From Chitinivibrionales bacterium (lineage in GTDB: Bacteria; Fibrobacterota; Chitinivibrionia; Chitinivibrionales; FEN-1185): a stretch of DNA of 5,359 nucleotides. Within the stretch, counting starts at the first letter, position 1; each line of letters starts with the position of its first letter. The stretch lies in the NCBI GenBank assembly GCA_028718065.1, contig JAQUMP010000278.1, positions 1-5,359 on the forward strand, written 5' to 3'. The notes beneath the pieces were generated by a model. The model saw nothing but the letters and a program-made list of their open reading frames with translations, was not told the origin of the DNA and searched no databases. Of the stretch, positions 1 to 5,359 are shown piece by piece. Both the position numbers and the translations under genes were made by a program.

Positions 1-105
1 AAGCGTTTGAATGCTTTGTACAAAACCACGGGGGGCCAACCTTCTAATTTGCTTCCGGCAATAGCGCATTTGCAAACGCTATCCATTCCGGAGGAGAAGT
101 GGTAA
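1..105 (+). CDS. Antitoxin of a MazF module, CopG/ribbon-helix-helix type (3' end only)
   Basis: This is the C-terminal 34 codons of a gene that begins before the window, open from base 1 and ending in TAA at 103-105. The fragment reads KRLNALYKTTGGQPSNLLPA and continues to end in IPEEKW. This resembles the tails of CopG-type antitoxins paired with MazF toxins, which typically read RLN-x-VY, then an acidic linker, L-x-x-LQ, and a final E-D/E-W. In such antitoxins the missing N-terminus forms the ribbon-helix-helix DNA-binding dimer that represses the operon, and this tail wraps around and inhibits the toxin. The stop codon overlaps the toxin start by 7 bases, the usual sign of translational coupling. 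The DNA-binding half is not visible, so the family call rests on the tail and the partner gene. Confidence 0.75.
   Translation, partial: KRLNALYKTTGGQPSNLLPAIAHLQTLSIPEEKW
90..94 (+). promoter_or_regulatory. Ribosome-binding site of the toxin gene
   Basis: GGAGG at 90-94, within GGAGGAG, lies inside the antitoxin coding sequence and 4 bases before the GTG at 99. It supports GTG 99 as the toxin start, since no other good start lies nearby. Its position means the toxin is read by ribosomes finishing or re-initiating at the antitoxin end. Confidence 0.6.
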
Positions 106-443
106 TCAGGCGCGGCGAAATCTGGTGGGCTGAACTTTCCCATCCCGCAGGTTCAGGGCCGGGCTACCGCCATCCGGTTGTGATTGTGCAATCCGATGAT
201 TTTAACCGAAGTCATATTAATACGGTCGTCGCGGCTGTTATCACTTCAAACATTCGCCTGTCGGAAGCACCCGGAAATGTTTTCCTTCCTAAAAAAACCT
301 GCAAGTTGTCAAAAGAGTCGGTAATCAATATTTCGCAAATCATTACCTTGGACAAGGCCTTCCTATCGGAAAAAATCGGAGCGCTTCCTCAGGAATTACT
401 CGCAGAATTGGAAGATGGATTGCGGTTGGTTCTATCCCTTTAA
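99..443 (+). CDS. MazF/PemK-type endoribonuclease toxin
   Basis: The 114-residue product is full length for the family (about 110-120). MazF toxins are cytoplasmic dimers that cut mRNA at short specific sequences and are neutralised by the partner antitoxin. Visible family signatures are RRGEIWWA at residues 4-11, GYRHPVVIVQSD at 22-33, the VITSN stretch around 47-51, and SVINISQIITLDK at 74-86. R24 and T49 align by motif with the catalytic Arg and Thr described for Bacillus subtilis MazF (R25, T48), so the toxin looks intact. The start is GTG 99, supported by GGAGG at 90-94 and by family alignment at VIRRGE. It overlaps the antitoxin by 7 bases. Two adjacent in-frame stop codons (TAA TAG, 441-446) end it. 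The cleavage sequence cannot be deduced from the protein. Confidence 0.93.
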   Translation: MVIRRGEIWWAELSHPAGSGPGYRHPVVIVQSDDFNRSHINTVVAAVITSNIRLSEAPGNVFLPKKTCKLSKESVINISQIITLDKAFLSEKIGALPQELLAELEDGLRLVLSL

Positions 444-534
444 TAGCGCTCGATTGAAATCGCATGCGTTATTCCGGTCGGAAAACCGGCTGACCTGATA
501 TTCCGGGAAATACACACTTTTGGCAATATCATAA

Positions 535-563
535 TGGCCAATTGCTTTTTTTTGTGATACTAT
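535..563 (+). promoter_or_regulatory. Candidate extended -10 promoter of the MgtC/DUF4010 gene
   Basis: TGGCCA at 535-540 matches 4 of 6 bases of the sigma-70 -35 consensus. After a 17-base spacer comes TACTAT at 558-563 (5 of 6 to TATAAT), preceded by TGA at 555-557, which supplies the extended -10 TGn. An A/T-rich run lies in the spacer. Transcription would start about 6-8 bases past 563, at or next to the ATG at 570. There is no Shine-Dalgarno sequence before either ATG, so the transcript may be leaderless. This is pattern matching only. Confidence 0.45.
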
Positions 564-1832
564 ATGATTATGACCGAAACAAACCTTTTCTTGCGCTTCG
601 GCGTGGCCCTGATCGGCGGAATTTTAGTGGGCATGCAGCGCGAATACGCGCTCGAAACTCCCGACAAACCTCTGGCGGCCGGGGTGCGGACCTTTGCGCT
701 GGTTAGTCTTTTAGGATGCGCCGCGGGCTTGCTTTGCGACAATACCCATTCGGCCTGGCCGCTGGTGGGCCTGGCGCTTATCTTGGGTGCGTTCCTTTCC
801 GTCAATTACTACGTGGAGGCCTCGCAGGGCAAGGTGGGCCTTACGACCAAGGCCGCGCTGCTCCTGACGCTCTGCATCGGCGCTCTGGCCTATTGGAACT
901 TCCTGGCGCTGGCGATTGCCCTGAGCGTGGCCGCTACCGTGGTGCTTTCGATAAAATTCGAGGTGCACAGCTTCGTGCAGCACCTCACGCACGACGATGT
1001 TTTCGCCGCGCTCAAATTTGCGGTTATTTCCGCCATTATCCTGCCGATATTGCCCGATCAGCGTTACGGCGTGCCGCCCTTTGATATTTTTAACCCGCGC
1101 AAAATCTGGCTCTTTGTAGTGCTCATTTCCCTGATCAGTTTCGTCGGTTACGTGCTTGTAAAGATCGTCGGTTCCAAAAAAGGCATCGGCCTGACCGGCC
1201 TTTTCGGCGGCCTGGCCTCGAGCACGGCCGTGACCCTGAGCTTTACGCAGCGGAGCCGGGAGAACGCCGCGTTTTCGCATTCATTCGCGCTGGCCATTAC
1301 GATTGCCTGGACCGTCATGTTCCTGCGCGTGATGGTCGCGGTGGCCGTTCTCAATCTGGCGCTGGTGCGCCTGATCTGGATTCCGGCCACGGCTTCGATT
1401 GCCGTTGGGCTGCTCTACTGCCTCTACCTTGCGCGGGCGCAAAAAAACGACGGCCCCCAGGAAAAAATGGTTTTTGCCAATCCCTTTGAACTGGGCCCGG
1501 CGATTAAATTCGGCCTGCTGTTTGTGGTGATACTGTTTGCGGCCAAGCTCGCCCAGACCTATCTGGGCACCGCGGGAATTTACCTGAGCAGCGGTTTTGC
1601 GGGGCTTGCCGACGTGGATGCGATTGCATTGACAATGGCGAAACTAGGCCGTGACGCCGGCGGGATCGCGCCGGTAGTGGCCGCGCGCTCGATTATACTG
1701 GCCTGCGTTGCCAATACGCTTTTAAAAGGCGGCTTGGTTATATTCGGCGGCGCGCCTGCCTTGCGTCGCGCGATTCTCCCCGGTTATATTCTGCTGCTTG
1801 CGACCGGCCTGGCGTTCATGTTTTTTATATAG
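564..1832 (+). CDS. MgtC/SapB and DUF4010 family polytopic membrane protein
   Basis: The 422-residue integral membrane protein has two parts. The N-terminal MgtC/SapB-like domain spans about residues 8-135. It shows the short helix followed by GMQRE at 23-27 (usual form G-x-ERE), AGVRTFALVSLLG at 39-51 and further helices near 65-82 and 96-130. The C-terminal DUF4010 domain spans about 180-395. It shows GLFGGLASSTAVTLSF at 212-227 followed by QRSREN, GLADVDAIALTMAKL at 347-361, and ANTLLKGGL at 383-391. About ten or more hydrophobic segments are visible. MgtC proteins are linked to growth at low magnesium and survival in macrophages, but the biochemical role of the MgtC-DUF4010 fusion is not established and a transport role is only a guess. 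The start is ATG 564 or ATG 570 (two codons apart). Neither has a Shine-Dalgarno site, and 570 fits the predicted transcription start better. The gene stands apart from the toxin module. Confidence 0.9.
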   Translation: MIMTETNLFLRFGVALIGGILVGMQREYALETPDKPLAAGVRTFALVSLLGCAAGLLCDNTHSAWPLVGLALILGAFLSVNYYVEASQGKVGLTTKAALLLTLCIGALAYWNFLALAIALSVAATVVLSIKFEVHSFVQHLTHDDVFAALKFAVISAIILPILPDQRYGVPPFDIFNPRKIWLFVVLISLISFVGYVLVKIVGSKKGIGLTGLFGGLASSTAVTLSFTQRSRENAAFSHSFALAITIAWTVMFLRVMVAVAVLNLALVRLIWIPATASIAVGLLYCLYLARAQKNDGPQEKMVFANPFELGPAIKFGLLFVVILFAAKLAQTYLGTAGIYLSSGFAGLADVDAIALTMAKLGRDAGGIAPVVAARSIILACVANTLLKGGLVIFGGAPALRRAILPGYILLLATGLAFMFFI

Positions 1833-1888
1833 CCCCATCATCCGGCTTGCATTGCGTTTTTCCAGGCATCATTTTCTTTAGGGCACCC

Positions 1889-3496
1889 ATGCGTTTTCTT
1901 GTGTATAAAAAAAGCCTTGATTCCGACTTTCTGCCGAAAACGGAAAGTTCGGACGCCCCGGCCCCCTTTATTATTGCCGATCATACCTCGGTTAAAAAGG
2001 TATCACACCATTTTTTCTCCAGCCTGGAAACGCTCGGCCCGCTGATTTGCATGGAAGATCTCGGCAATAAAGATGCCGTGCAAAAAGTTTTACAGGAGCC
2101 CGACGTCATCGTTGCCATATCGTGCGTGGTCGATCCAACCTACGAAGCGATACTTTCAGAAATCCCGCATCGCAAGCTTATTTTATCGCTGGGTAAATTA
2201 ATGATGCCCCAACAGGTCGCTCTCGAAATCGGTCTGCGAAACCCTTCCCGGGTCCATCTCGTTTCGAGCGATTTCCAGAAACGGCGGCTTTCGCGATTTT
2301 TGCGGGATGCCGCGCCGTTCTGCGCTGCGTTTGCCCACGAACTGGACAACAACCAATTTTTTCCTCCCACTCCTGAGCAAAAGTTGGCGGCGCGCCGGGC
2401 GCTTGGCCTGCGGCCGGAGGAGCGCCATATCGTGTATGCCGGACGGTTCCTGGCAAACAAGGGCATCTGCCAGGTCCTGCGCGCCCTTTTTCTGTGGCCG
2501 CTTGACAACATCACCATTACCCTGGCCGGTAATTTCTGCCCCGGCTTCGGCCATCTTCCCACGCATGCGACCAATTTTACATTTGAGAATTACTTTAAAC
2601 GCGAATTTCGCAGTGATGCCGTCCCCTATCCGGCGATCCAGTTTTTGCCGGCCCAAGAGCCCCCACAGCTCCAAAAGCTGCTCTGGTCCGCCGATTGTTT
2701 TGTGTACCCTTCCTTTCACGACGACGAAAATTTCGGCCTGGCCGTGCGCGAAGCCGCGCTCTGCGGCGTGCCCTGCGTGACCACGGATTTTTGCGGTCTG
2801 CACGCCCTCGCCGTTCTCTCGCCCGAAAGCGGCGTGGCCACCTATCCCACGGCCATCGGCGTGCGGTATAGCTTGCGGCAATTACGAAACTCCATTGCCG
2901 GGACGCTTGACATAAAAGACAAAGCGGCCGCCGTGCCGTGGAACGCCGTTGTGCGCGCGGAAAGCGATCCGCGCCGCGCGCGCGACCTTTTGGAGCGCGT
3001 TTGCAAAGGTCTTATCGGTCAAGCCCCTGCGCTGCCCGAACCTCTGGAAGAGAGCGCCGTGCAAAACCGTGTGTTTGAACAGGCCCACGACGGGTTTTTG
3101 CAGCCGCTGTATAAAGCGCACCCGCAATCCTGGGAAGGCCTCTTTGCCGACGGTTGCGCCCCCTGCCAAAACCAATTCCCCCATAACCAAATGCTGCGCG
3201 CGGTCCAAGGTATGTATACGACATCTTCCGGCACTCCCGTTGTTTCGGACGGAAGCTCCTGGCGGGGTTTCTTTAGACTCTCTCTTTGCAAAGAAACACG
3301 GTGGCTGATGGAGTTCGGCTTTCCCGGACCGCGCTTAAAACCCTATGATCGTGCGGATTGGGATGTTTTAACCGGCTGCGCAATTCGGGACGACCGGGGA
3401 GATATTATATTTAAGCCGACGAGCGCCCGGGCCGCTGAAATATTGCAGGAATTGGTTGAAATGGGATATCTTGTGCCGGATGAATATTTCCCGTAG
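1889..3496 (+). CDS. GT-B glycosyltransferase (GT4-like) with a long unassigned C-terminal region
   Basis: The 535-residue cytoplasmic protein carries a GT4-type nucleotide-sugar-binding half in its middle. YAGRFLANKG at residues 183-192 matches the family GR-x-x-x-KG motif, with R186 and K191 as likely donor-phosphate ligands. An ADCFVYPSF segment precedes ENFGLAVRE at 280-288, the E-x7-E motif (E280 and E288), followed by ALCGVPCVTTDFCG. The N-terminal half (about 1-160) would be the acceptor-side Rossmann domain. It is divergent, starting MRFLVYKKSLD. From about residue 340 to the end I recognise no family. That part has a CxxC at C423/C426 and ends GYLVPDEYFP. The substrate is unknown; surface glycan synthesis is inferred. 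I chose ATG 1889, which has AGGG 5 bases upstream, over an in-frame TTG at 1847 that would add 14 poorly supported residues. Confidence 0.85.
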   Translation: MRFLVYKKSLDSDFLPKTESSDAPAPFIIADHTSVKKVSHHFFSSLETLGPLICMEDLGNKDAVQKVLQEPDVIVAISCVVDPTYEAILSEIPHRKLILSLGKLMMPQQVALEIGLRNPSRVHLVSSDFQKRRLSRFLRDAAPFCAAFAHELDNNQFFPPTPEQKLAARRALGLRPEERHIVYAGRFLANKGICQVLRALFLWPLDNITITLAGNFCPGFGHLPTHATNFTFENYFKREFRSDAVPYPAIQFLPAQEPPQLQKLLWSADCFVYPSFHDDENFGLAVREAALCGVPCVTTDFCGLHALAVLSPESGVATYPTAIGVRYSLRQLRNSIAGTLDIKDKAAAVPWNAVVRAESDPRRARDLLERVCKGLIGQAPALPEPLEESAVQNRVFEQAHDGFLQPLYKAHPQSWEGLFADGCAPCQNQFPHNQMLRAVQGMYTTSSGTPVVSDGSSWRGFFRLSLCKETRWLMEFGFPGPRLKPYDRADWDVLTGCAIRDDRGDIIFKPTSARAAEILQELVEMGYLVPDEYFP

Positions 3497-3497
3497 A

Positions 3498-3531
3498 CCT
3501 GTAGAGACGTAGCGCGCTACGTCTCTACAGG
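3498..3531. repeat. Perfect 34-bp palindrome, probable dispersed or MITE-like repeat
   Basis: A perfect inverted repeat has two 17-base arms meeting at 3514/3515 with no loop. The left arm begins CCTGTAGAGACGTAGCG and the right arm is its exact reverse complement. It starts 1 base after the glycosyltransferase stop. The core GTAGAGACG / CGTCTCTAC resembles palindromic repeats I recall as scattered between genes in several bacterial groups, such as cyanobacteria; that is memory, not a search. In RNA it would fold into a very stable hairpin and could protect or end the upstream message, but there is no T-run after it, so it is not a standard intrinsic terminator. Confidence 0.9.
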
Positions 3532-3534
3532 AAA

Positions 3535-3563
3535 TTGCACGTCTCTACACGATTACCCATAAT
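3535..3563 (+). promoter_or_regulatory. Candidate promoter upstream of the PEBP gene, inside the repeat region
   Basis: TTGCAC at 3535-3540 (a weak -35, 3 of 6) and CATAAT at 3558-3563 (5 of 6 to TATAAT) are 17 bases apart. Transcription would begin near 3570, just past the ATG at 3566. A message from it could therefore start translation at ATG 3656 but not at 3566. The -35 match is poor, so this is tentative. Confidence 0.3.
3539..3549 (+). repeat. Partial third copy of the palindrome arm
   Basis: ACGTCTCTACA at 3539-3549 is identical to 3519-3529 in the right arm of the palindrome, offset by exactly 20 bases. It could come from local duplication or be the remnant of a second element. It lies largely in the spacer of the candidate promoter before the PEBP gene. 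Confidence 0.85.
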
Positions 3564-3565
3564 TT

Positions 3566-4120
3566 ATGCCTAAAAAATATTTTTCTGCGATTATGGCATG
3601 CCTGATGATTCTATATTCCCTTTCCTGTTTTGCCGGACCGAAAGGAGCTTCCGCCATGAAATTAGAAATATCCAGTAAGGCCTTTACTAATGGGAATGCG
3701 ATCCCCGCCCGCTACACCTGCGACGGCGAGGACGTTTCGCCGCCCGTAGCCTGGAGCAATATTCCCGCGGCCTGCAAAAGCTTGGTCCTGATCTGCGACG
3801 ACCCCGACGCCCCCGGACAAATGTGGTCGCATTTTGTATGTTACGACATCCCTCCCTCGGTGCAAGGCATTGCCGAAGGGTGTCCCAAATCCGACACGCT
3901 TCCCGGCGGCGGCAAGCAGGGCAAATCCGATTTCGGCGCAATCGGGTATGGCGGACCATGCCCTCCATCCGGTACGCACCGTTACTTTTTTAAGCTCTAC
4001 GCGCTTGACACCATGCTCAATCTGCCGGCGGGAAAGACCAAAGCGCAGATTGAACATGCCATAAAGAGACACATCATAGAGGAAGCTTTTCTTTTCGGAA
4101 CATACGCGCGAAAAAGGTAA
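3566..4120 (+). CDS. PEBP family protein (YbhB/YbcL, Raf-kinase-inhibitor-like), possible exported form
   Basis: The 184-residue product belongs to the phosphatidylethanolamine-binding protein family, small beta-fold proteins with an anion-binding pocket whose bacterial role is poorly defined. Pocket motifs are intact: DDPDAP at residues 78-83, WSHFV at 87-91 (H89), GYGGPCPP at 127-134 and HRYFFKLYALD at 138-148. The end, EEAFLFGTYAR, is also typical. Residues 1-30 look like a Sec signal peptide: KK at 3-4, a hydrophobic stretch around 6-20, and possible cleavage after CFA (23) or ASA (30). The first ATG has no Shine-Dalgarno sequence. ATG 3656 (M31) has GGAG 8 bases upstream and gives MKLEISSKAF, the usual cytoplasmic start, so a 154-residue form is equally or more likely. 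I keep the longer frame because its extra residues look like a genuine signal peptide. The next gene starts 6 bases after the stop. Confidence 0.88.
   Translation: MPKKYFSAIMACLMILYSLSCFAGPKGASAMKLEISSKAFTNGNAIPARYTCDGEDVSPPVAWSNIPAACKSLVLICDDPDAPGQMWSHFVCYDIPPSVQGIAEGCPKSDTLPGGGKQGKSDFGAIGYGGPCPPSGTHRYFFKLYALDTMLNLPAGKTKAQIEHAIKRHIIEEAFLFGTYARKR
3643..3647 (+). promoter_or_regulatory. Strong internal ribosome-binding site for a shorter PEBP product
   Basis: AGGAG at 3643-3647, within AAAGGAG, lies 8 bases before the in-frame ATG at 3656. It is one of the best Shine-Dalgarno matches in the window and lies inside the putative signal-peptide coding stretch, encoding part of PKGAS. It points to initiation at 3656, either as the only start or as a second one. 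Confidence 0.6.
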
Positions 4121-4126
4121 TATACC

Positions 4127-5359
4127 GTGAGTAAAGCCATGCGTTCCGGGAGCGCTTTTGCGTGCTGTGTTGCCGCTGCCTTCGCTCTTTACTGGCCAAG
4201 CGTAACGATCGGCTATTACGGGCATGATTTTCAATATGTTTTTGCCAACGCCTCACGCGGCAACCTGTTTTTCTATTTCGTCCATCCGGTTCCCAATTGT
4301 CTGTCATACCATCCGCTGCCGGCGCTCCTTTTGCAGAGCATTCAGAGCTTTTGGGGCTTAAGCACGCTTCCGCTTCATGTCGTGCAGATAGTGTTGCACG
4401 GCTTGTTTGCCTTTTTTATTCTGCGCGTGATCGTCAATCTTGGGTTTGGTGTTCCATCTGCCATCGTCGGCGCGCTCATTTTTCTGATCGCCCAGGGAAG
4501 CGTAGCGGCCATAGCCGGCAACGACGGTCTATCGCTTCTTGGAGCAACCTTGGCCGCCTGCGGAAGTTTGTGGCTGCAATACAAAAGTTTTCAGAGGAGC
4601 CCCGGATCCGAATTACACGCAGCCCCCGAAGGAAAATATTATTACGGGAGCATCATTCTCTTTGGTATCGCCCTTTTATGCAACGAAATCGCGTTGCCGT
4701 TTTTTTCGCCGATTTTATTGATGCTCGGCGTAGCGGCGCGCCGGTCCGCGCCGGGGTGGCGGCGCCACTTTATTGTTAAAACGCTCCCTTTTGTTTGTTT
4801 AGTCCTGGCCTATGCGGCAGTGCGCTATTTACTAAAAGCGCGTTTGCTTGTTTTTTATCCTTCCGATGTTTTCGGCATCGAACTGGGCCGCAATCTTATT
4901 ATAAATCCCCTGCTTTTGATTTTTTCGGCGATTGCGCCGATATCAAGCGTGACTGTTTTCCGCGCCATGCATTCCCATGCCTGGCCCCTTTTAATCGGGG
5001 TCACCGGCGCCGCGGCGCTGGTAAGCGCAATCATTGCGCTGGGGCTGTGGCGGTCGCGCGGCAATAAAAAACTGTTGGGCATTCTGGTTTTGGGCGCAAC
5101 AATAGTACTCCCCTTCGCATTTATGCACCATGTCAGCGAAGCGTTTACCTATGCTATAATGCCTTTTGTATCCCTGGCGAGCGGTATCGGTTTGGGAGCC
5201 CTGATTTCGGCCGGCAATGGTTATTCGCGCCGGCGCATAGCGGCAATTGCCTGCCTCTGCCTGTTTGCCGCCTGCCAAGTCGGTGCGCTCCGGCACAAAC
5301 TCGGGCTCATGCGGGAAAACGGCCGCAACGCTCAAAATTATCTGCGGCAGCTCGTCCCT
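4127..5359 (+). CDS. GT-C/PMT-like polytopic membrane protein (3' end missing)
   Basis: An uninterrupted frame runs from GTG 4127 to the window edge, 411 codons without a stop. The product has about ten hydrophobic segments, for instance near residues 11-29, 82-104, 109-131, 174-203, 217-236, 257-275, 286-307, 315-333, 340-361 and 370-384. Motifs match GT-C membrane glycosyltransferases of the PMT/TMTC type. HD at 33-34 lies in the first outer loop, where the catalytic acid usually sits. YHPLPALLL at 61-69 corresponds to the family YRPL motif, and LPLHVVQIVLHGL to the usual FHL-x-N-x-x-LH-x-x. NE at 186-187 corresponds to KE, and VSEAFTYAIMPFVSL at 336-350 to SERYLYLP. Such enzymes use lipid-linked sugars at the outer face of the inner membrane. 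The substrate here is unknown, and a soluble C-terminal part may follow beyond the window. GTG 4127 lies 6 bases after the PEBP stop with a weak AGG upstream; ATG 4139 is an alternative start. Confidence 0.82.
   Translation, partial: MSKAMRSGSAFACCVAAAFALYWPSVTIGYYGHDFQYVFANASRGNLFFYFVHPVPNCLSYHPLPALLLQSIQSFWGLSTLPLHVVQIVLHGLFAFFILRVIVNLGFGVPSAIVGALIFLIAQGSVAAIAGNDGLSLLGATLAACGSLWLQYKSFQRSPGSELHAAPEGKYYYGSIILFGIALLCNEIALPFFSPILLMLGVAARRSAPGWRRHFIVKTLPFVCLVLAYAAVRYLLKARLLVFYPSDVFGIELGRNLIINPLLLIFSAIAPISSVTVFRAMHSHAWPLLIGVTGAAALVSAIIALGLWRSRGNKKLLGILVLGATIVLPFAFMHHVSEAFTYAIMPFVSLASGIGLGALISAGNGYSRRRIAAIACLCLFAACQVGALRHKLGLMRENGRNAQNYLRQLVP

Noticed and set aside
474..489. Small hairpin CCGGT / ACCGG with a 6-base loop after the toxin gene
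   Set aside because: The stem has only 5 pairs and no T-run follows, so it is not credible as a terminator.
711..1280. 189-codon open frame on the minus strand
   Set aside because: It lies wholly inside the MgtC/DUF4010 gene; its Arg/Gln/Gly-rich translation shows no family motif and is a shadow of the GC-rich coding strand.
1847..1888. In-frame TTG start extending the GT-B protein by 14 residues
   Set aside because: There is no ribosome-binding site before the TTG, while ATG 1889 has AGGG nearby and gives a normal N-terminus.
2198..2881. 227-codon open frame on the minus strand
   Set aside because: It lies opposite the conserved GT-B catalytic half and has no recognisable motif, so it is an antisense shadow.
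3498..3531. Palindrome as a standard intrinsic terminator or a CRISPR unit
   Set aside because: No T-run follows the stem, and there is no regular array of repeats with unique spacers.
3662..4234. 190-codon open frame on the minus strand
   Set aside because: It is antisense to the clearly conserved PEBP gene and the start of the next gene; no independent support.
4297..4779. 160-codon open frame on the plus strand in another frame
   Set aside because: The frame starting at 4127 spans it with transmembrane segments and GT-C motifs; this one has a compositionally odd Arg/Ser-rich product.
4991..5335. 114-codon open frame on the minus strand
   Set aside because: It lies opposite the GT-C-like gene, is low-complexity in character and matches nothing recognisable.

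Overview
The window is bacterial: densely packed genes all read from the + strand, short gaps, Shine-Dalgarno-like sites and bacterial protein families. Composition is moderately GC-rich. A Sec-type signal peptide and two glycosyltransferase-type proteins would suit an organism with an elaborate envelope, probably Gram-negative, but nothing here fixes the phylum. No rRNA, tRNA, CRISPR array, transposase or phage gene was seen.

Layout. (1) Bases 1-443 hold the end of a type II toxin-antitoxin module: the last 34 codons of a CopG/ribbon-helix-helix-like antitoxin, overlapping by 7 bases a complete MazF/PemK-type endoribonuclease toxin. (2) Bases 564-1832 encode a polytopic MgtC/SapB plus DUF4010 membrane protein. 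An extended -10 promoter sits so close to its start that the mRNA may be leaderless. (3) Bases 1889-3496 encode a GT-B (GT4-like) glycosyltransferase with an unrecognised C-terminal region of about 190-200 residues. (4) Bases 3498-3531 form a perfect, loop-less 34-bp palindrome with a third partial arm at 3539-3549, probably a dispersed or MITE-like repeat. (5) Bases 3566-4120 encode a PEBP (YbhB/YbcL, Raf-kinase-inhibitor-like) protein with two credible starts, one giving a signal peptide and one, with a much better ribosome-binding site, giving a cytoplasmic form. (6) From 4127 to the window edge runs a long membrane protein related to GT-C/PMT-like glycosyltransferases (TMTC-like topology and motifs); it is cut off at the 3' end.

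How they fit together. The toxin-antitoxin pair is a self-contained unit. The GT-B enzyme and the GT-C-like protein suggest surface glycan or glycolipid synthesis, with the PEBP gene between them. The PEBP and GT-C genes are 6 bases apart and probably co-transcribed. The palindrome separates the GT-B gene from that pair and may decouple them transcriptionally. No complete, clearly new multi-gene system is evident. The most unusual points are the palindrome with its overlapping candidate promoter, the dual start of the PEBP gene, the unknown glycosyltransferase C-terminus and the possible leaderless start of the MgtC-family gene.
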